DNA of 64,000 nucleotides from Streptomyces sedi (GTDB lineage Bacteria; Actinomycetota; Actinomycetes; Streptomycetales; Streptomycetaceae): the NCBI RefSeq assembly GCF_006335015.1, contig NZ_VDGT01000010.1, forward strand, positions 1-64,000. Reading direction: 5' to 3'. Of the stretch, positions 25,389 to 35,234 are shown piece after piece. The position numbers and the translations under genes were made by a program. The notes under the pieces are model-generated. The model was given only the letters and a program-made list of their open reading frames with translations. It had not been told where the DNA came from and made no database searches. The first letter of the stretch is position 1; each line of letters opens with the position of its first letter.

Positions 25389-26372
25389 TCAGCCGCCGAT
25401 CGACGACATCGGCCGCTGCGGCTGCTGGAACGTCGGATCGTCCAGCCCCGAGCCCGCCTTCTTGCCCCACATCGCCCGCCGCCACAGCTCGGCCAGCTCC
25501 GCGTCGTCGGCGCCGCCCCGCAGCGGGCCGCGCAGGTCCGACTCCTCACGGGTGAAGAGGCAGTCCCGCACCTGGCCGTCGGCCGTCAGCCGCGTCCGGT
25601 CGCAGGCGCGGCAGAACGGGCGCGTCACGGAGGCGATCACGCCGACCCGGCCCGGGCCGCCGTCCACCAGCCACCGCTCGGCCGGCGCGGAGCCGCGCGT
25701 CTCCTCCGGCGTGAGCGTGAACCGGTGCCGAAGCGCCGCCAGTATCCGCTCGGCCGTGATCATCTCCGCGCGCTGCCAGCCGTGCTGGGCGTCCAGCGGC
25801 ATCTGCTCGATGAACCGCAGCTCGTACCCCTCGGCCAGCGCCCAGGCCAGCAGCTCGGGCGCCTCCGTGTCGTTGATCCCGGGCATCAGCACCGCGTTCA
25901 CCTTGACGGGGGTGAGGCCGGCGTCCCGGGCTGCGGCCAGCCCGCGCAGCACGTCGGCGTGGCGCCGGCGCCTGGTCATCCGCTCGAACGTCTCCGGACT
26001 CAGCGTGTCGAGCGACACGTTGACCCGGTCGAGCCCCGCCTCGCGCAGCGGGACGGCCACGCGCTCCAGGCCGATGCCGTTACTGGTCAGGGAGAGCCGG
26101 GGGCGGGAGGCGAGCGCAGCGCAGCGCTCCACGATGGAGACGAGGCCGCGCCGCAGCAGCGGCTCCCCGCCGGTGAACCTGACGTCGGTGACGCCCAGTT
26201 GACCGACGGCGACGCCGACCAGCCGCACGATCTCGTCATCCGTCAGCAACTCCGGCTTGGCCAGCCACGCCAGGCCCTCCTCCGGCATACAGTACGTACA
26301 GCGCAGGTTGCACCGGTCGGTGAGGGAGACCCGCAGGTCGGTGGCGGTCCGTCCGTGGGTGTCGAGGAGCAT
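25389..26372 (-). CDS. moaA: GTP 3',8-cyclase MoaA (molybdenum cofactor)
   Basis: This 327-aa radical SAM enzyme converts GTP to 3',8-cyclo-H2GTP, the first step of molybdopterin synthesis. The N-terminal cluster motif is CNLRCTYC, the SAM-binding GGEPLL follows, and the C-terminal second cluster is visible as CRACDRTRLTADGQVRDC. The conserved C-terminal GG required for activation is present (SSIGG). ATG 26372 follows GGAGG. No other moa gene is adjacent in this window. Confidence 0.96.
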   Translation of the reverse strand: MLLDTHGRTATDLRVSLTDRCNLRCTYCMPEEGLAWLAKPELLTDDEIVRLVGVAVGQLGVTDVRFTGGEPLLRRGLVSIVERCAALASRPRLSLTSNGIGLERVAVPLREAGLDRVNVSLDTLSPETFERMTRRRRHADVLRGLAAARDAGLTPVKVNAVLMPGINDTEAPELLAWALAEGYELRFIEQMPLDAQHGWQRAEMITAERILAALRHRFTLTPEETRGSAPAERWLVDGGPGRVGVIASVTRPFCRACDRTRLTADGQVRDCLFTREESDLRGPLRGGADDAELAELWRRAMWGKKAGSGLDDPTFQQPQRPMSSIGG

Positions 26373-26525
26373 CCTGGCACCTCCGCTGGTGGGAAGCAGA
26401 TGTCTCGCAGCGTACGTCACCCCTGTGACAACCAGCGGGAACGGCCTCACCCGCGCCCCGCGCACCGGCCCAACTCCCGGCCGTCCGGCGGGCACTGTCG
26501 GTGCCGGCCCGTATCCTCTGGGACC

Positions 26526-27551
26526 ATGCTCGAAGACCACGACCAGGCGGCCACGGTTGACCTCCCCCTGCCACGGACCACCCCCGACGGCCCCTGGCCG
26601 GAGGGCTATCCGTCGGGGTTCGCCGTGGTCGACGTCGAGACCACGGGGTTGGCCAGCCATGACCGGATCGTTTCGGCGGCCGTCTACCGGCTGACCGCCA
26701 GGGGGGACGTGGAGGACCACTGGTACTCCCCCGTCAACCCGCAGCGCGATCCGGGGCCGACATGGATCCACGGGTTGACGACGGAGATGCTGCGGGACGC
26801 GCCGCTGTTCGCCGAGATCGCCGACGAGTTGGCGGAGCGGCTGGCCGACCGGGTGCTGGTCGCGCACAACGCGGTCTTCGACTGGACGATGCTGGCGCGG
26901 GAGTTCGCGCGCGCGGAGCGCACCCCGCCGACGCGGCAGCGGCTGTGCACCATCCGGCTGGCCAAGGAGCTGGCGCTGCCGCTGCCCAACCACCGGCTGG
27001 AGACCCTCGTGGGCCACTTCGGGGTGGAGCAGCGGCGGGCGCACCACGCGCTGGACGACGCGCGGGTGCTGGCCGAGGCGTTCCGGCCCAGCCTCCACCA
27101 GGCGGCCGACCGCCGGCTGCCGCTCCCGCTGCACGCCTGCCTGCCGATCACGGAGTGGTCCCAGGCGCCGGCCGCCGAGCGGCGGCAGCGGGTCGGCGCG
27201 GCGGGCGCCTGGCGCGGCTGGCGGCCGAGCCGGCGGCGGCCCGCCTGCCCGTATCCGAACCCGGGGCGCTACCAGGCGGGCGGGCGGCTCATACAGGGGA
27301 TGCGGGTCGCCTTCTCGGGGGACACCTCGATCGACCGCGACCTGCTGGAGGACCAGGCCGTCGAGGCCGGGCTGCACGTGGCGACCAGCGTCTCCGCGTT
27401 GACCAGCCTGCTGGTGACCAACGCGCCCGACGCCGCCACCAGCAAGGTCGCCAAGGCCCGCGCCGTCGGCACCCCCGTCATGGACGAGGCCGCCTTCACC
27501 CATCTGCTGCGCGACGTGGCCCCGGCGGAGGACCCGGCGCAGGGGGTGTGA
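26526..27551 (+). CDS. DEDDh 3'-5' exonuclease with BRCT-like C-terminus
   Basis: This 341-aa protein has an N-terminal DnaQ-like exonuclease: FAVVDVETTG (Asp, Glu), LVAHNAVFDWTMLAREF (Asp) and HHALDDARVLAEAF (His, Asp). The last 90 residues (QGMRVAFSGDTSIDRDLLED, then LVTNAPDAATSKVAKARAVG) match a BRCT domain of the ligase/replication-factor-C type. A role in DNA repair or replication editing is inferred. ATG 26526 has no Shine-Dalgarno sequence but lies eight bases after TATCCT, suggesting a leaderless message. It is divergent from moaA. Confidence 0.9.
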   Translation: MLEDHDQAATVDLPLPRTTPDGPWPEGYPSGFAVVDVETTGLASHDRIVSAAVYRLTARGDVEDHWYSPVNPQRDPGPTWIHGLTTEMLRDAPLFAEIADELAERLADRVLVAHNAVFDWTMLAREFARAERTPPTRQRLCTIRLAKELALPLPNHRLETLVGHFGVEQRRAHHALDDARVLAEAFRPSLHQAADRRLPLPLHACLPITEWSQAPAAERRQRVGAAGAWRGWRPSRRRPACPYPNPGRYQAGGRLIQGMRVAFSGDTSIDRDLLEDQAVEAGLHVATSVSALTSLLVTNAPDAATSKVAKARAVGTPVMDEAAFTHLLRDVAPAEDPAQGV

Positions 27552-27576
27552 CCGGGTTCGGGTAGCGTCATCAGGC

Positions 27577-28422
27577 GTGTACCGCTTTCTGCTGTCCCGG
27601 CAGTGGGTGATCCTCACCCTGCTCGCGCTGCTGTTGATCCCGGCCATGGTCTGGCTCGGGTTCTGGCAGATGGACCGCCACGACCAGCGGGTGGCGCGCA
27701 ACGACCTGATCGCCTCCAGCCTGGAGGCCGAGCCGGTGCCGATGGCCGAGCTGTCGGCACCGGAGACGGGCCCCGACCCGGACGACCGCTACCGGCCGGC
27801 GACGGCGACCGGCGTCTACGCCGCGGACCACGAGGTGCTGGTCCGCCAACGCACCAACGGCGACGGCGCGATGGGCTACCACGTGCTGACCCCGCTGGTG
27901 CCGGACGACGGCCCCGCGGTGCTGGTCAACCGCGGCTGGGTCGCCGCCGGCCAGGACCTGACCCGGGCGCCCGACGTGCCGCCGCCACCGTCCGGCGAGG
28001 TCACGGTCACGGGGCGGCTGATGGCCGACGAGACGACGGGGAACACCGGCGTCCGGGAGCGCTCGGGTCTGCCCGAGGGCATGACGATGCTGATCAACAG
28101 CGAGCAGCGGGCGGCCGATCTCGGACAGCCGATGCTCGGCGGCTATCTGGACCTGACCGAGACCGTGCCGCCGGACCCGGCGGACCCGGCCCTGGAGCTG
28201 GTCCCCGAGCCGGACCACACCGGCATCGGCGCGCACTTCGCGTACGCGGTCCAGTGGTGGCTCTTCGCCGCCGGCGTCCCCGTCGGATGGGTGCTGCTGC
28301 TGCGCCGGGACGTGAACGACCGGCGGGCGGCGGAACCGGCTGACGCCGGCGGTACGGGGAAGCCGGCCGAGGTCCGTCCCCGGTCCGAGGAACCGACCCC
28401 GGTCGGCGGGCAGCCGACGTAG
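27577..28422 (+). CDS. SURF1 family cytochrome oxidase biogenesis protein
   Basis: This 281-aa membrane protein shows the SURF1 pattern: an N-terminal helix followed by WLGFWQMDRHDQRVARND, a large extracytoplasmic domain with MGYHVLTPLV and VNRGWV, and a second membrane helix (YAVQWWLFAAGVPVGWVLLL). SURF1 assists haem insertion or assembly of cytochrome aa3 oxidase. The C-terminal 45 residues are disordered. It begins at GTG 27577, 26 bases after the exonuclease gene, with a possible -10 TAGCGT just upstream. Confidence 0.92.
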   Translation: MYRFLLSRQWVILTLLALLLIPAMVWLGFWQMDRHDQRVARNDLIASSLEAEPVPMAELSAPETGPDPDDRYRPATATGVYAADHEVLVRQRTNGDGAMGYHVLTPLVPDDGPAVLVNRGWVAAGQDLTRAPDVPPPPSGEVTVTGRLMADETTGNTGVRERSGLPEGMTMLINSEQRAADLGQPMLGGYLDLTETVPPDPADPALELVPEPDHTGIGAHFAYAVQWWLFAAGVPVGWVLLLRRDVNDRRAAEPADAGGTGKPAEVRPRSEEPTPVGGQPT

Positions 28423-28559
28423 CCGGTGCCCCGCCTGGGCGTCGACCCGCACCTGGCCCACCACCCCCGCCACCACGAGCCCAGGGGCGCGGGGAACCGC
28501 GCGAGCAACCACCCACCGGGGCGAGGACGGCACCCCACCCGAGCCACTCCGACCGCAAA

Positions 28560-28573
28560 AGCCCCGCAGGGCT
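28560..28573 (-). terminator. short terminator ending the Asp23 operon
   Basis: AGCCC (28560-28564) and GGGCT (28569-28573) form a short stem followed on the minus strand by TTTT (28557-28560). The stem touches the stop codon of the amaP-like gene. Confidence 0.5.
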
Positions 28574-29169
28574 CAGCTGACGCGTTCCGGCCCGTGTTTG
28601 GCCGCGCGGAGGCGGGCCTCCGCGGGGAGCGCTTCGAGGCCGGCGGAGACCTTCGCGTGTTCGATGGACTCCGCGCGCAGCCTGCGGACCACCTCATCCG
28701 GCCGCGCCTGCGGCGCGAGGACGAGGGCGACCCGCGCCCTCGGCTGCTCGCGGCGGCCGACCAGGCTGACGCGCGCGCGGTCCACGCCCGGCAGGGTCTC
28801 CGTCTCGGCGGCGACCACGTCCTCCATGGCGCGCCCGCGCAGCAACGCGCCGACGCCGTCGCCGCTGTCGACCAGCACCTCGGAGAGCCGACGGCGGCGC
28901 AGCTGGGCCAGCAGCCACCACAGGCTCAGCAGCACCAGCAGCGACAGGGAGCCGATCACCACCGGCCACCACCAGCTGGCCTCGCGGTGGCGCAGCCGGT
29001 CGCCGTCGCTCAGCAGCACGTCGTCCGGCGTGTCCCACGTCCACCACGACGGGGTGGTGAAGCCCCACCGTTCGGGCAGGTCGAGCGTGCCGACCAGCAC
29101 CGAGAGGCCGAGCAGGAACAGCGCGACCCCGGTCAGGGCCAGCAGCACCCGGTTGACGATCCGCAGCAT
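28573..29169 (-). CDS. amaP: AmaP-like Asp23 membrane-anchor protein
   Basis: This 198-aa protein has two membrane helices (about residues 4-26 and 66-90) and a cytoplasmic C-terminal domain, the architecture of AmaP, which anchors the Asp23 alkaline-shock protein to the membrane. It is the last gene of a five-gene run with two Asp23-family genes. ATG 29169 follows GGAG at nine bases. The function is inferred from domain layout and context, as sequence identity to firmicute AmaP is low. Confidence 0.8.
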   Translation of the reverse strand: MLRIVNRVLLALTGVALFLLGLSVLVGTLDLPERWGFTTPSWWTWDTPDDVLLSDGDRLRHREASWWWPVVIGSLSLLVLLSLWWLLAQLRRRRLSEVLVDSGDGVGALLRGRAMEDVVAAETETLPGVDRARVSLVGRREQPRARVALVLAPQARPDEVVRRLRAESIEHAKVSAGLEALPAEARLRAAKHGPERVS

Positions 29170-29188
29170 CCCGACCGCTCCTTCTCGC

Positions 29189-29962
29189 TTATCGTTTCGC
29201 CGGCCGGCGCACCTGGACGGCCAGTGCGGGCCGGCGGGCCAGGCCCAGTTCGTCGATGCCGTCGCCCAGCACCGCGTCCAAGTCGGCGCGGACCGCGTCC
29301 AGCACGCGGAAGTGTGCCTCCGCCGTGACCCTGATCCGGCGCCTTCCGACCGCGACGCGCACGCTGCGCACCCCCGAGACCTCAAGGGCCCGGTCACGCA
29401 GCACCAGCGCGGCGGCGGAACGTTCGATGCCGGCGCGCATCAGCTCGCTGTCCTGGCGCATCGGCAGCAGTCGACGGAGGCCGGGGGTGCACGCCAGCAC
29501 CACGAGGCCGACGCCCAGCAGCATGGCGAGCGCGGCGCCCGCCACCACCCAGCCGTCGTCGAGGGGGCGGGTGGCCAGCGCGTCGGCCGTCTCGCGCCGC
29601 CAGGCGGCGGCCGGGCGGTCCGCGCGGACCGAGACGATGTCGAAGAGCAGCAGCCCCGACCCGGCCAGCAGCGCGGCGGCGACCAGCCCCGCCGGCACCC
29701 GGCGCACCGACCAGAAGCGGGGCGCGCGGCCGTCCTCGGCCCCTCCCGGCTCGTAGCGGGCGGTCGAGGCGGACTGCCGCATCGGATCCGACTCTTCGCC
29801 TTCGGGGGCGGTCTCGTCGCCGGGACCGGCACCCGGCTCCGGGGCGTCCGCCGTCTTGCTCAGCCGAACGGTGTCCCCGTTCGTGCCGTGGTCCTGGAAC
29901 GGCTCCGTGTCCGCGGGGTCGCCCTCGCCGCCGGGTCCCCGGTGGGCGTGACGGGCGGTCAC
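29189..29962 (-). CDS. DUF6286-type membrane protein of the Asp23 operon
   Basis: This 257-aa protein begins with a disordered, charged region of about 70 residues, then has two membrane helices (about 88-110 and 133-155) and a C-terminal domain (about 180-257) with SGVRSVRVAVGRRRIRVTAE, which resembles Asp23-like folds. The GTG start at 29962 overlaps the upstream gene's stop by four bases. In actinomycetes such proteins are always found with Asp23 genes and may form a membrane-bound complex with them. Confidence 0.75.
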   Translation of the reverse strand: MTARHAHRGPGGEGDPADTEPFQDHGTNGDTVRLSKTADAPEPGAGPGDETAPEGEESDPMRQSASTARYEPGGAEDGRAPRFWSVRRVPAGLVAAALLAGSGLLLFDIVSVRADRPAAAWRRETADALATRPLDDGWVVAGAALAMLLGVGLVVLACTPGLRRLLPMRQDSELMRAGIERSAAALVLRDRALEVSGVRSVRVAVGRRRIRVTAEAHFRVLDAVRADLDAVLGDGIDELGLARRPALAVQVRRPAKR

Positions 29963-30354
29963 AGGAGCTTCCCCGACGCGGCGCCGTCCAGCTCCGAGGA
30001 GTGCAGCCGTTCCACGGCGACGGCCACCTCCTGGAGCTCCATCCCGGCCAACTCGCCGACGCGGCGCGTCACATGGTGGCGCACCGAGCCGCACTGGGCG
30101 CCGATGTCCGAGGGGTAGCCCAGCTCGACGGAGACCCGCACGCTGGCCAGCCCGCCCGTGCCGTCCGCGCCCGGCGGGCGGCGCACCACGGCCGTGGCGT
30201 GCGGCCCGCCGTGCCGTCCGCGCGGGGCCGGCGGGTCGGTGCGGTCCGCCCGCAGCGCCTCGCGCGCCGCCTGGGTGGCCAGCTTGGCCACCACCCGGTC
30301 GGCGATCCGGGTGGTGCCGCGCTGGTTGGCCGGTACTTCCTGTTCCACCGTCAT
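29959..30354 (-). CDS. Asp23/Gls24 family protein
   Basis: This 131-aa protein is an Asp23-family member: GTTRIADRVVAKLATQAARE, then a VSVELGYPSDIGAQCGSVRH segment and VGELAGMELQEVAVAVERL. Asp23 proteins form cytoplasmic patches or filaments near the membrane in envelope stress. An insertion of about 25 charged residues lies between the first helix and the first strand. It overlaps the genes on both sides by four bases, so it is translationally coupled within the operon. Confidence 0.85.
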   Translation of the reverse strand: MTVEQEVPANQRGTTRIADRVVAKLATQAAREALRADRTDPPAPRGRHGGPHATAVVRRPPGADGTGGLASVRVSVELGYPSDIGAQCGSVRHHVTRRVGELAGMELQEVAVAVERLHSSELDGAASGKLL

Positions 30355-30545
30355 CGCCGCCGGTCGCCGCCGCGGTCCCCGGAGCGGAAGAGGTCGCCGG
30401 GCTCCAGGTCGCCGTCGACGAACCGGCCGACCACGAAGCCGATCGCCCCCAGCGCCGCCACCAGCAGGAAGGCCGCGAACCCGCCGAAGTATCCGGCGAA
30501 GCCCAGGGCCATCCCGGCGACCATTCCGATCACCGCCATGCTCAT
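30351..30545 (-). CDS. small DUF2273-like membrane protein
   Basis: This 64-aa protein has two close membrane helices with Gly-rich faces (MAVIGMVAGMALGFAGYFGG and AAFLLVAALGAIGFVVGRF) and a short charged tail. Size and context match the small membrane proteins of Asp23 operons. It overlaps the next gene by four bases and follows the first Asp23 gene by 62 bases. Confidence 0.75.
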   Translation of the reverse strand: MSMAVIGMVAGMALGFAGYFGGFAAFLLVAALGAIGFVVGRFVDGDLEPGDLFRSGDRGGDRRR

Positions 30546-30607
30546 CTCGTACTCCTCAAGTGGAACGACGTGATACCGACAACCGCGAGATCACTGAAAG
30601 CGGGAGG

Positions 30608-31102
30608 TCACTGGAGCTGCCGCTCCTCGTCGTCCTCCTCGTCGTCGGGCAGCTTGACGTCGACGACGTTGACGTTGACCTCGACGACCTCAAGTCCGGT
30701 CATCCGCTCGACGGCCGTGATGACGTTCTCCCGTACGGTACGGGAGACATCGGGGATGGAGACCCCGTACTCGACGACGATTTCGAGGTCGAGCGCGGTC
30801 TGCACCTCGCCCACCTCGGCCTTGACGCCGCGGGTGACGGACCGGCTGCCGCCCGGCACCCGGTCCCTGACGGCGCCGAAGGTGCGGGCGAGCCCGCTGC
30901 CCATGGCGTGGACGCCGACGACGTCGCGTGTGGCCATGCCCGCGATCTTGGCCACCACACCGTCGGCGATCGTGGTGCGCCCCCGGGTCGCCGGGTCACC
31001 GGTGCCCCGGCGCGTGCCGAGGGTCCTGCCGGACTCCGTCGCCTGCTCGGACCCCTGGTCCGCGACCTGGCCGGTCCCCTGCTCCGTGGTGGTGTCGCTC
31101 AC
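30608..31102 (-). CDS. Asp23/Gls24 family envelope stress protein
   Basis: This 164-aa protein is the first gene of the operon. After a disordered 40-residue start it shows the Asp23 pattern: GRTTIADGVVAKIAGMATRD, VVGVHAMGSGL, VEYGVSIPDVSRTVRENVI and VERMTGLEVVEVNVNVVDVK, then an acidic tail. It starts at GTG 31102 after GAGG. The acidic tail is absent from the second Asp23 protein at 29959, so the two probably have different partners. Confidence 0.9.
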   Translation of the reverse strand: MSDTTTEQGTGQVADQGSEQATESGRTLGTRRGTGDPATRGRTTIADGVVAKIAGMATRDVVGVHAMGSGLARTFGAVRDRVPGGSRSVTRGVKAEVGEVQTALDLEIVVEYGVSIPDVSRTVRENVITAVERMTGLEVVEVNVNVVDVKLPDDEEDDEERQLQ

Positions 31103-31298
31103 TGTGCCTCGCCCCTTTCCTGGCGGCGGCTTCGGCCGTCGCCTTCTCGGCCACACTAAGCGCGGCGTGCTCCGCGCCCCGCTCGTGGCCCCCCGATCGG
31201 GTGGCGCCTCGGGCGGCCGTCGCCGCGTTCCTGGGAGATGCTGTACCCAGCCTTGGCCGGTTGAGTACAAACCCATGCGCAACGGAAGGTGGAAACAA

Positions 31299-32045
31299 AT
31301 GGGCGCCGACGGTCTGTTGAGCACGATGCGGCGGCAGTTGGGCCTGGGGCGGCTGCTGCCGCTGCGGCAGGAGGCGGAGTGGGCCGGGTGGCTGACGGAA
31401 CGTGCCGCGCGCGCCGCGCTGACCCGGGCCGTCGCCGAAGCGGCGCCGGGGGTGCGCCTCGGCGAGTTGCGACTCGGCGCGGACGGGGACCCCCGGGACC
31501 CGTCGGAGGACGCCGCGCTCCCCGCGCCGTCCGGGGCGCTGCCGCCAGGGCCGCTGCGGATGACGGCCGAGTTCGCGGCCTACCCGACGGTTCCGTTGAC
31601 CGGGGTGGCCGAACGGGTGCGGGCCGCGTTGGTCGAGGAGGCGACGGAACGGCTGGGGCTGTCGGTGGCCGCCGTCGACCTGGAGGTCACCGAGCTGCTG
31701 TCGGAGCCGCCCGAGCCGGCGGGGCCGCCGCACGAGCCGCCGTCCCCGCCGGACTCCCTCCGCTCGGGCGGCCCGTGCGCCGACGAGGTGGCGGAGGCGG
31801 TCACGGCGGTCGACGGGGTCGCCGGCCTCTCGGCGGTGCTCGACGGCTGGCTGGGCGCGGTGCGTGTGGAGGACCGTCAGGAGCCGCCGTCGCGGCTGGT
31901 GCGGCTCCAGTGGGAGGCCGAGGGGAGGCGTCCGCTGCCCGCGCTGGCCGGGGAGGTGGCCCGCGCCGCGGCATCGGCGGCGGCGCGGGACGGCGGGGCC
32001 CCCGGACCGGTGCGGGTGACGCTGCTGGTCACCGCGGTCGACTGA
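31299..32045 (+). CDS. conserved protein divergent from the Asp23 operon
   Basis: This 248-aa protein has no recognised domain. It lacks a signal peptide and membrane helix. Two segments have a strand-helix-strand look (RMTAEFAAYPTVPLTGVAER and SRLVRLQWEAEGRRPLPALA) similar to the Asp23 fold, separated by a proline-rich linker (PPEPAGPPHEPPSPPD), so it may be a double Asp23-like protein. ATG 31299 has a strong GGAAGGTGG. Divergent position supports a role with the envelope-stress cluster. Confidence 0.65.
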   Translation: MGADGLLSTMRRQLGLGRLLPLRQEAEWAGWLTERAARAALTRAVAEAAPGVRLGELRLGADGDPRDPSEDAALPAPSGALPPGPLRMTAEFAAYPTVPLTGVAERVRAALVEEATERLGLSVAAVDLEVTELLSEPPEPAGPPHEPPSPPDSLRSGGPCADEVAEAVTAVDGVAGLSAVLDGWLGAVRVEDRQEPPSRLVRLQWEAEGRRPLPALAGEVARAAASAAARDGGAPGPVRVTLLVTAVD

Positions 32046-32063
32046 GCCGGGGCGGGGAGGGGC

Positions 32064-32840
32064 TCAGTCCAGGCCGGCGAGTTCCCTCAGCCGGCGGCCC
32101 TGGGCGGCGCGTTCGGCCGCGCGTTGGGTGTCGTAGTCCTGGTGGGTCGCGGCGCGCAGCAGCGCCTTGGTCTCGATCAGCGCGCCGCGTTCGGCGGCGA
32201 GCAGCGCCGCGGCCAGGTCGTCGGTGGCGGCGGCCAGTTGGTCGGCCGGCACGACCAGGTTGGCCAGGCCGATGCGTGCGGCCTCGTCGGCATGGACGAA
32301 GCGGCCGGTGGCGCAGATCTCCAGTGCCCTGGCGTAGCCGACCAGTGCGACGAGCGGGTGGGTGCCGCCGAGGTCGGGGACCAGGCCGAGGCTGGTCTCG
32401 CGCATGGCGAACCGCGCGTCCTCGGCGCAGACGCGCAGGTCGCAGGCGAGGGCCAGTTGGAAGCCCGCGCCGATGGCGTGCCCCTGGACCGCGGCGACGG
32501 TCACCAGGTCGGGGCGGCGCCACCAGGTGAACGCCTCCTGGTAGGAGGCGATGGTGGCGTCGCGTTCGGACTCCGGTGCGGCGGCCAGGTCGAAGAGCGA
32601 GAGCTGGCCTTCGATTCCTTCCGGGGTGAGGGCCCGCCGGTCGAGGCCGGCCGAGAAGGAGACGCCCTCGGCGCGCAGCACGGCGACCCTGATGTCCCCG
32701 GTGAGCCGTCGTCCGGTCTCGGCGAGGGCGTGCCACAGGGCGGGGGTCTGCGCGTTGCGCCGCGCGGCGTTGGTCAGCGTGACGGTGGCCACGGCGTCGT
32801 GGACGGTGACACGCACACCGTCCTGGTCGAGCAGGCTCAT
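32064..32840 (-). CDS. enoyl-CoA hydratase/isomerase family protein
   Basis: This 258-aa protein has the crotonase fold: FSAGLDRRAL (first oxyanion-hole segment), AVQGHAIGAGFQLALACDLR (second), and the glutamate-region FAMRETSLGLVPDLGGTHPL. Substrate and direction are not evident; the C-terminus DTQRAAERAAQGRRLRELAG is typical. ATG 32840 follows CGGAGA. It is convergent with the Asp23-linked protein and stands alone. Confidence 0.88.
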   Translation of the reverse strand: MSLLDQDGVRVTVHDAVATVTLTNAARRNAQTPALWHALAETGRRLTGDIRVAVLRAEGVSFSAGLDRRALTPEGIEGQLSLFDLAAAPESERDATIASYQEAFTWWRRPDLVTVAAVQGHAIGAGFQLALACDLRVCAEDARFAMRETSLGLVPDLGGTHPLVALVGYARALEICATGRFVHADEAARIGLANLVVPADQLAAATDDLAAALLAAERGALIETKALLRAATHQDYDTQRAAERAAQGRRLRELAGLD

Positions 32841-32931
32841 CGGGTCTCCGCTCGTTACTCGGCAGTAGTGATGCCTGGAAGCGTAACGATCGGCGCCCGT
32901 GCCCGGTCGTCCGGGGCGGTCGGGGTGGGGT

Positions 32932-33153
32932 TCAGGCCGAGGCGGCCTTCTTGCCCCGGGTCGCGCCGCCACGGCCGCGCAGGGTGACGTCGGACTCGCT
33001 CAGCATCCGATGGACGAAGCCGTACGACCTGCCGGTCTCCTCGGCCAACGCCCGGATGCTGGCACCCGACTCGTACTTCCGCTTCAGGTCTGCCGCGAGC
33101 TTCTCGCGCGCGGTGCCGGTCACCCGGCTGCCCTTCTTCAGAGTCTCGGCCAC
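32932..33153 (-). CDS. gbn: Gbn-type GATC-binding nucleoid-associated protein
   Basis: This 73-aa protein matches streptomycete Gbn (SCO1839-type) in length and sequence: GSRVTGTAREKLAADLKRKY, then the helix-turn-helix ASIRALAEETGRSYGFVHRM and the basic tail LRGRGGATRGKKAASA. In S. coelicolor this small protein binds GATC-containing sites across the chromosome and affects development. GTG 33153 follows GAGGAGG. Several GATC sites occur in the 330 bp upstream of the gene, which would allow self-binding. Confidence 0.9.
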   Translation of the reverse strand: MAETLKKGSRVTGTAREKLAADLKRKYESGASIRALAEETGRSYGFVHRMLSESDVTLRGRGGATRGKKAASA

Positions 33154-33486
33154 TCGTGCCTCCTCATACGAAGTGCGCTCTGGACTCTCATGATCACCCC
33201 TAACCGGGGTTCTGGCCACCCATTCGTCGCGGTACGTACGACAAACGGACCGCTCCCCGACCGTTCCGGGACCGCGGAACGGCGCGGGGCGGCGCCGCCC
33301 GCGGGCACGAAGCGGCAGGTGAGCGCGGGGAACGCGACGCACGGGCGAGGCGGGGGGCGAGCGCGGCGCGCCGGACGTTTCGACACGCCCGGCTACGACC
33401 GCACTCACTCAGATGAATGATCACCCGTGCGTCGATTGGTCCATCGCCGCGTGATCAACGGGACCGGAGGCGACCCGGTGGGCCGT
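33154..33486. promoter_or_regulatory. gbn upstream region with GATC sites
   Basis: No gene is supported in these 333 bp. GATC occurs at 33192-33195, 33419-33422 and 33453-33456, each within TGATCA. The gbn promoter and the end of the ABC-F gene lie here. Binding of Gbn to these sites is inferred from its reported specificity. Confidence 0.55.
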
Positions 33487-35085
<1,599 letters not shown>

Positions 35086-35234
35086 GGACAGACTCCAGGT
35101 ACGGAATGTGTGAGACGGGGTCGGATCAGCGCTTACGGCCGCTAGTGCACGAGGAACGGAGTGTCCATGGCGGCCATTCTAGCCGCGCGGCGCGGCGCGT
35201 TCCCCGCCCACCGTCCCCCTGCCGCTCCCCCACC

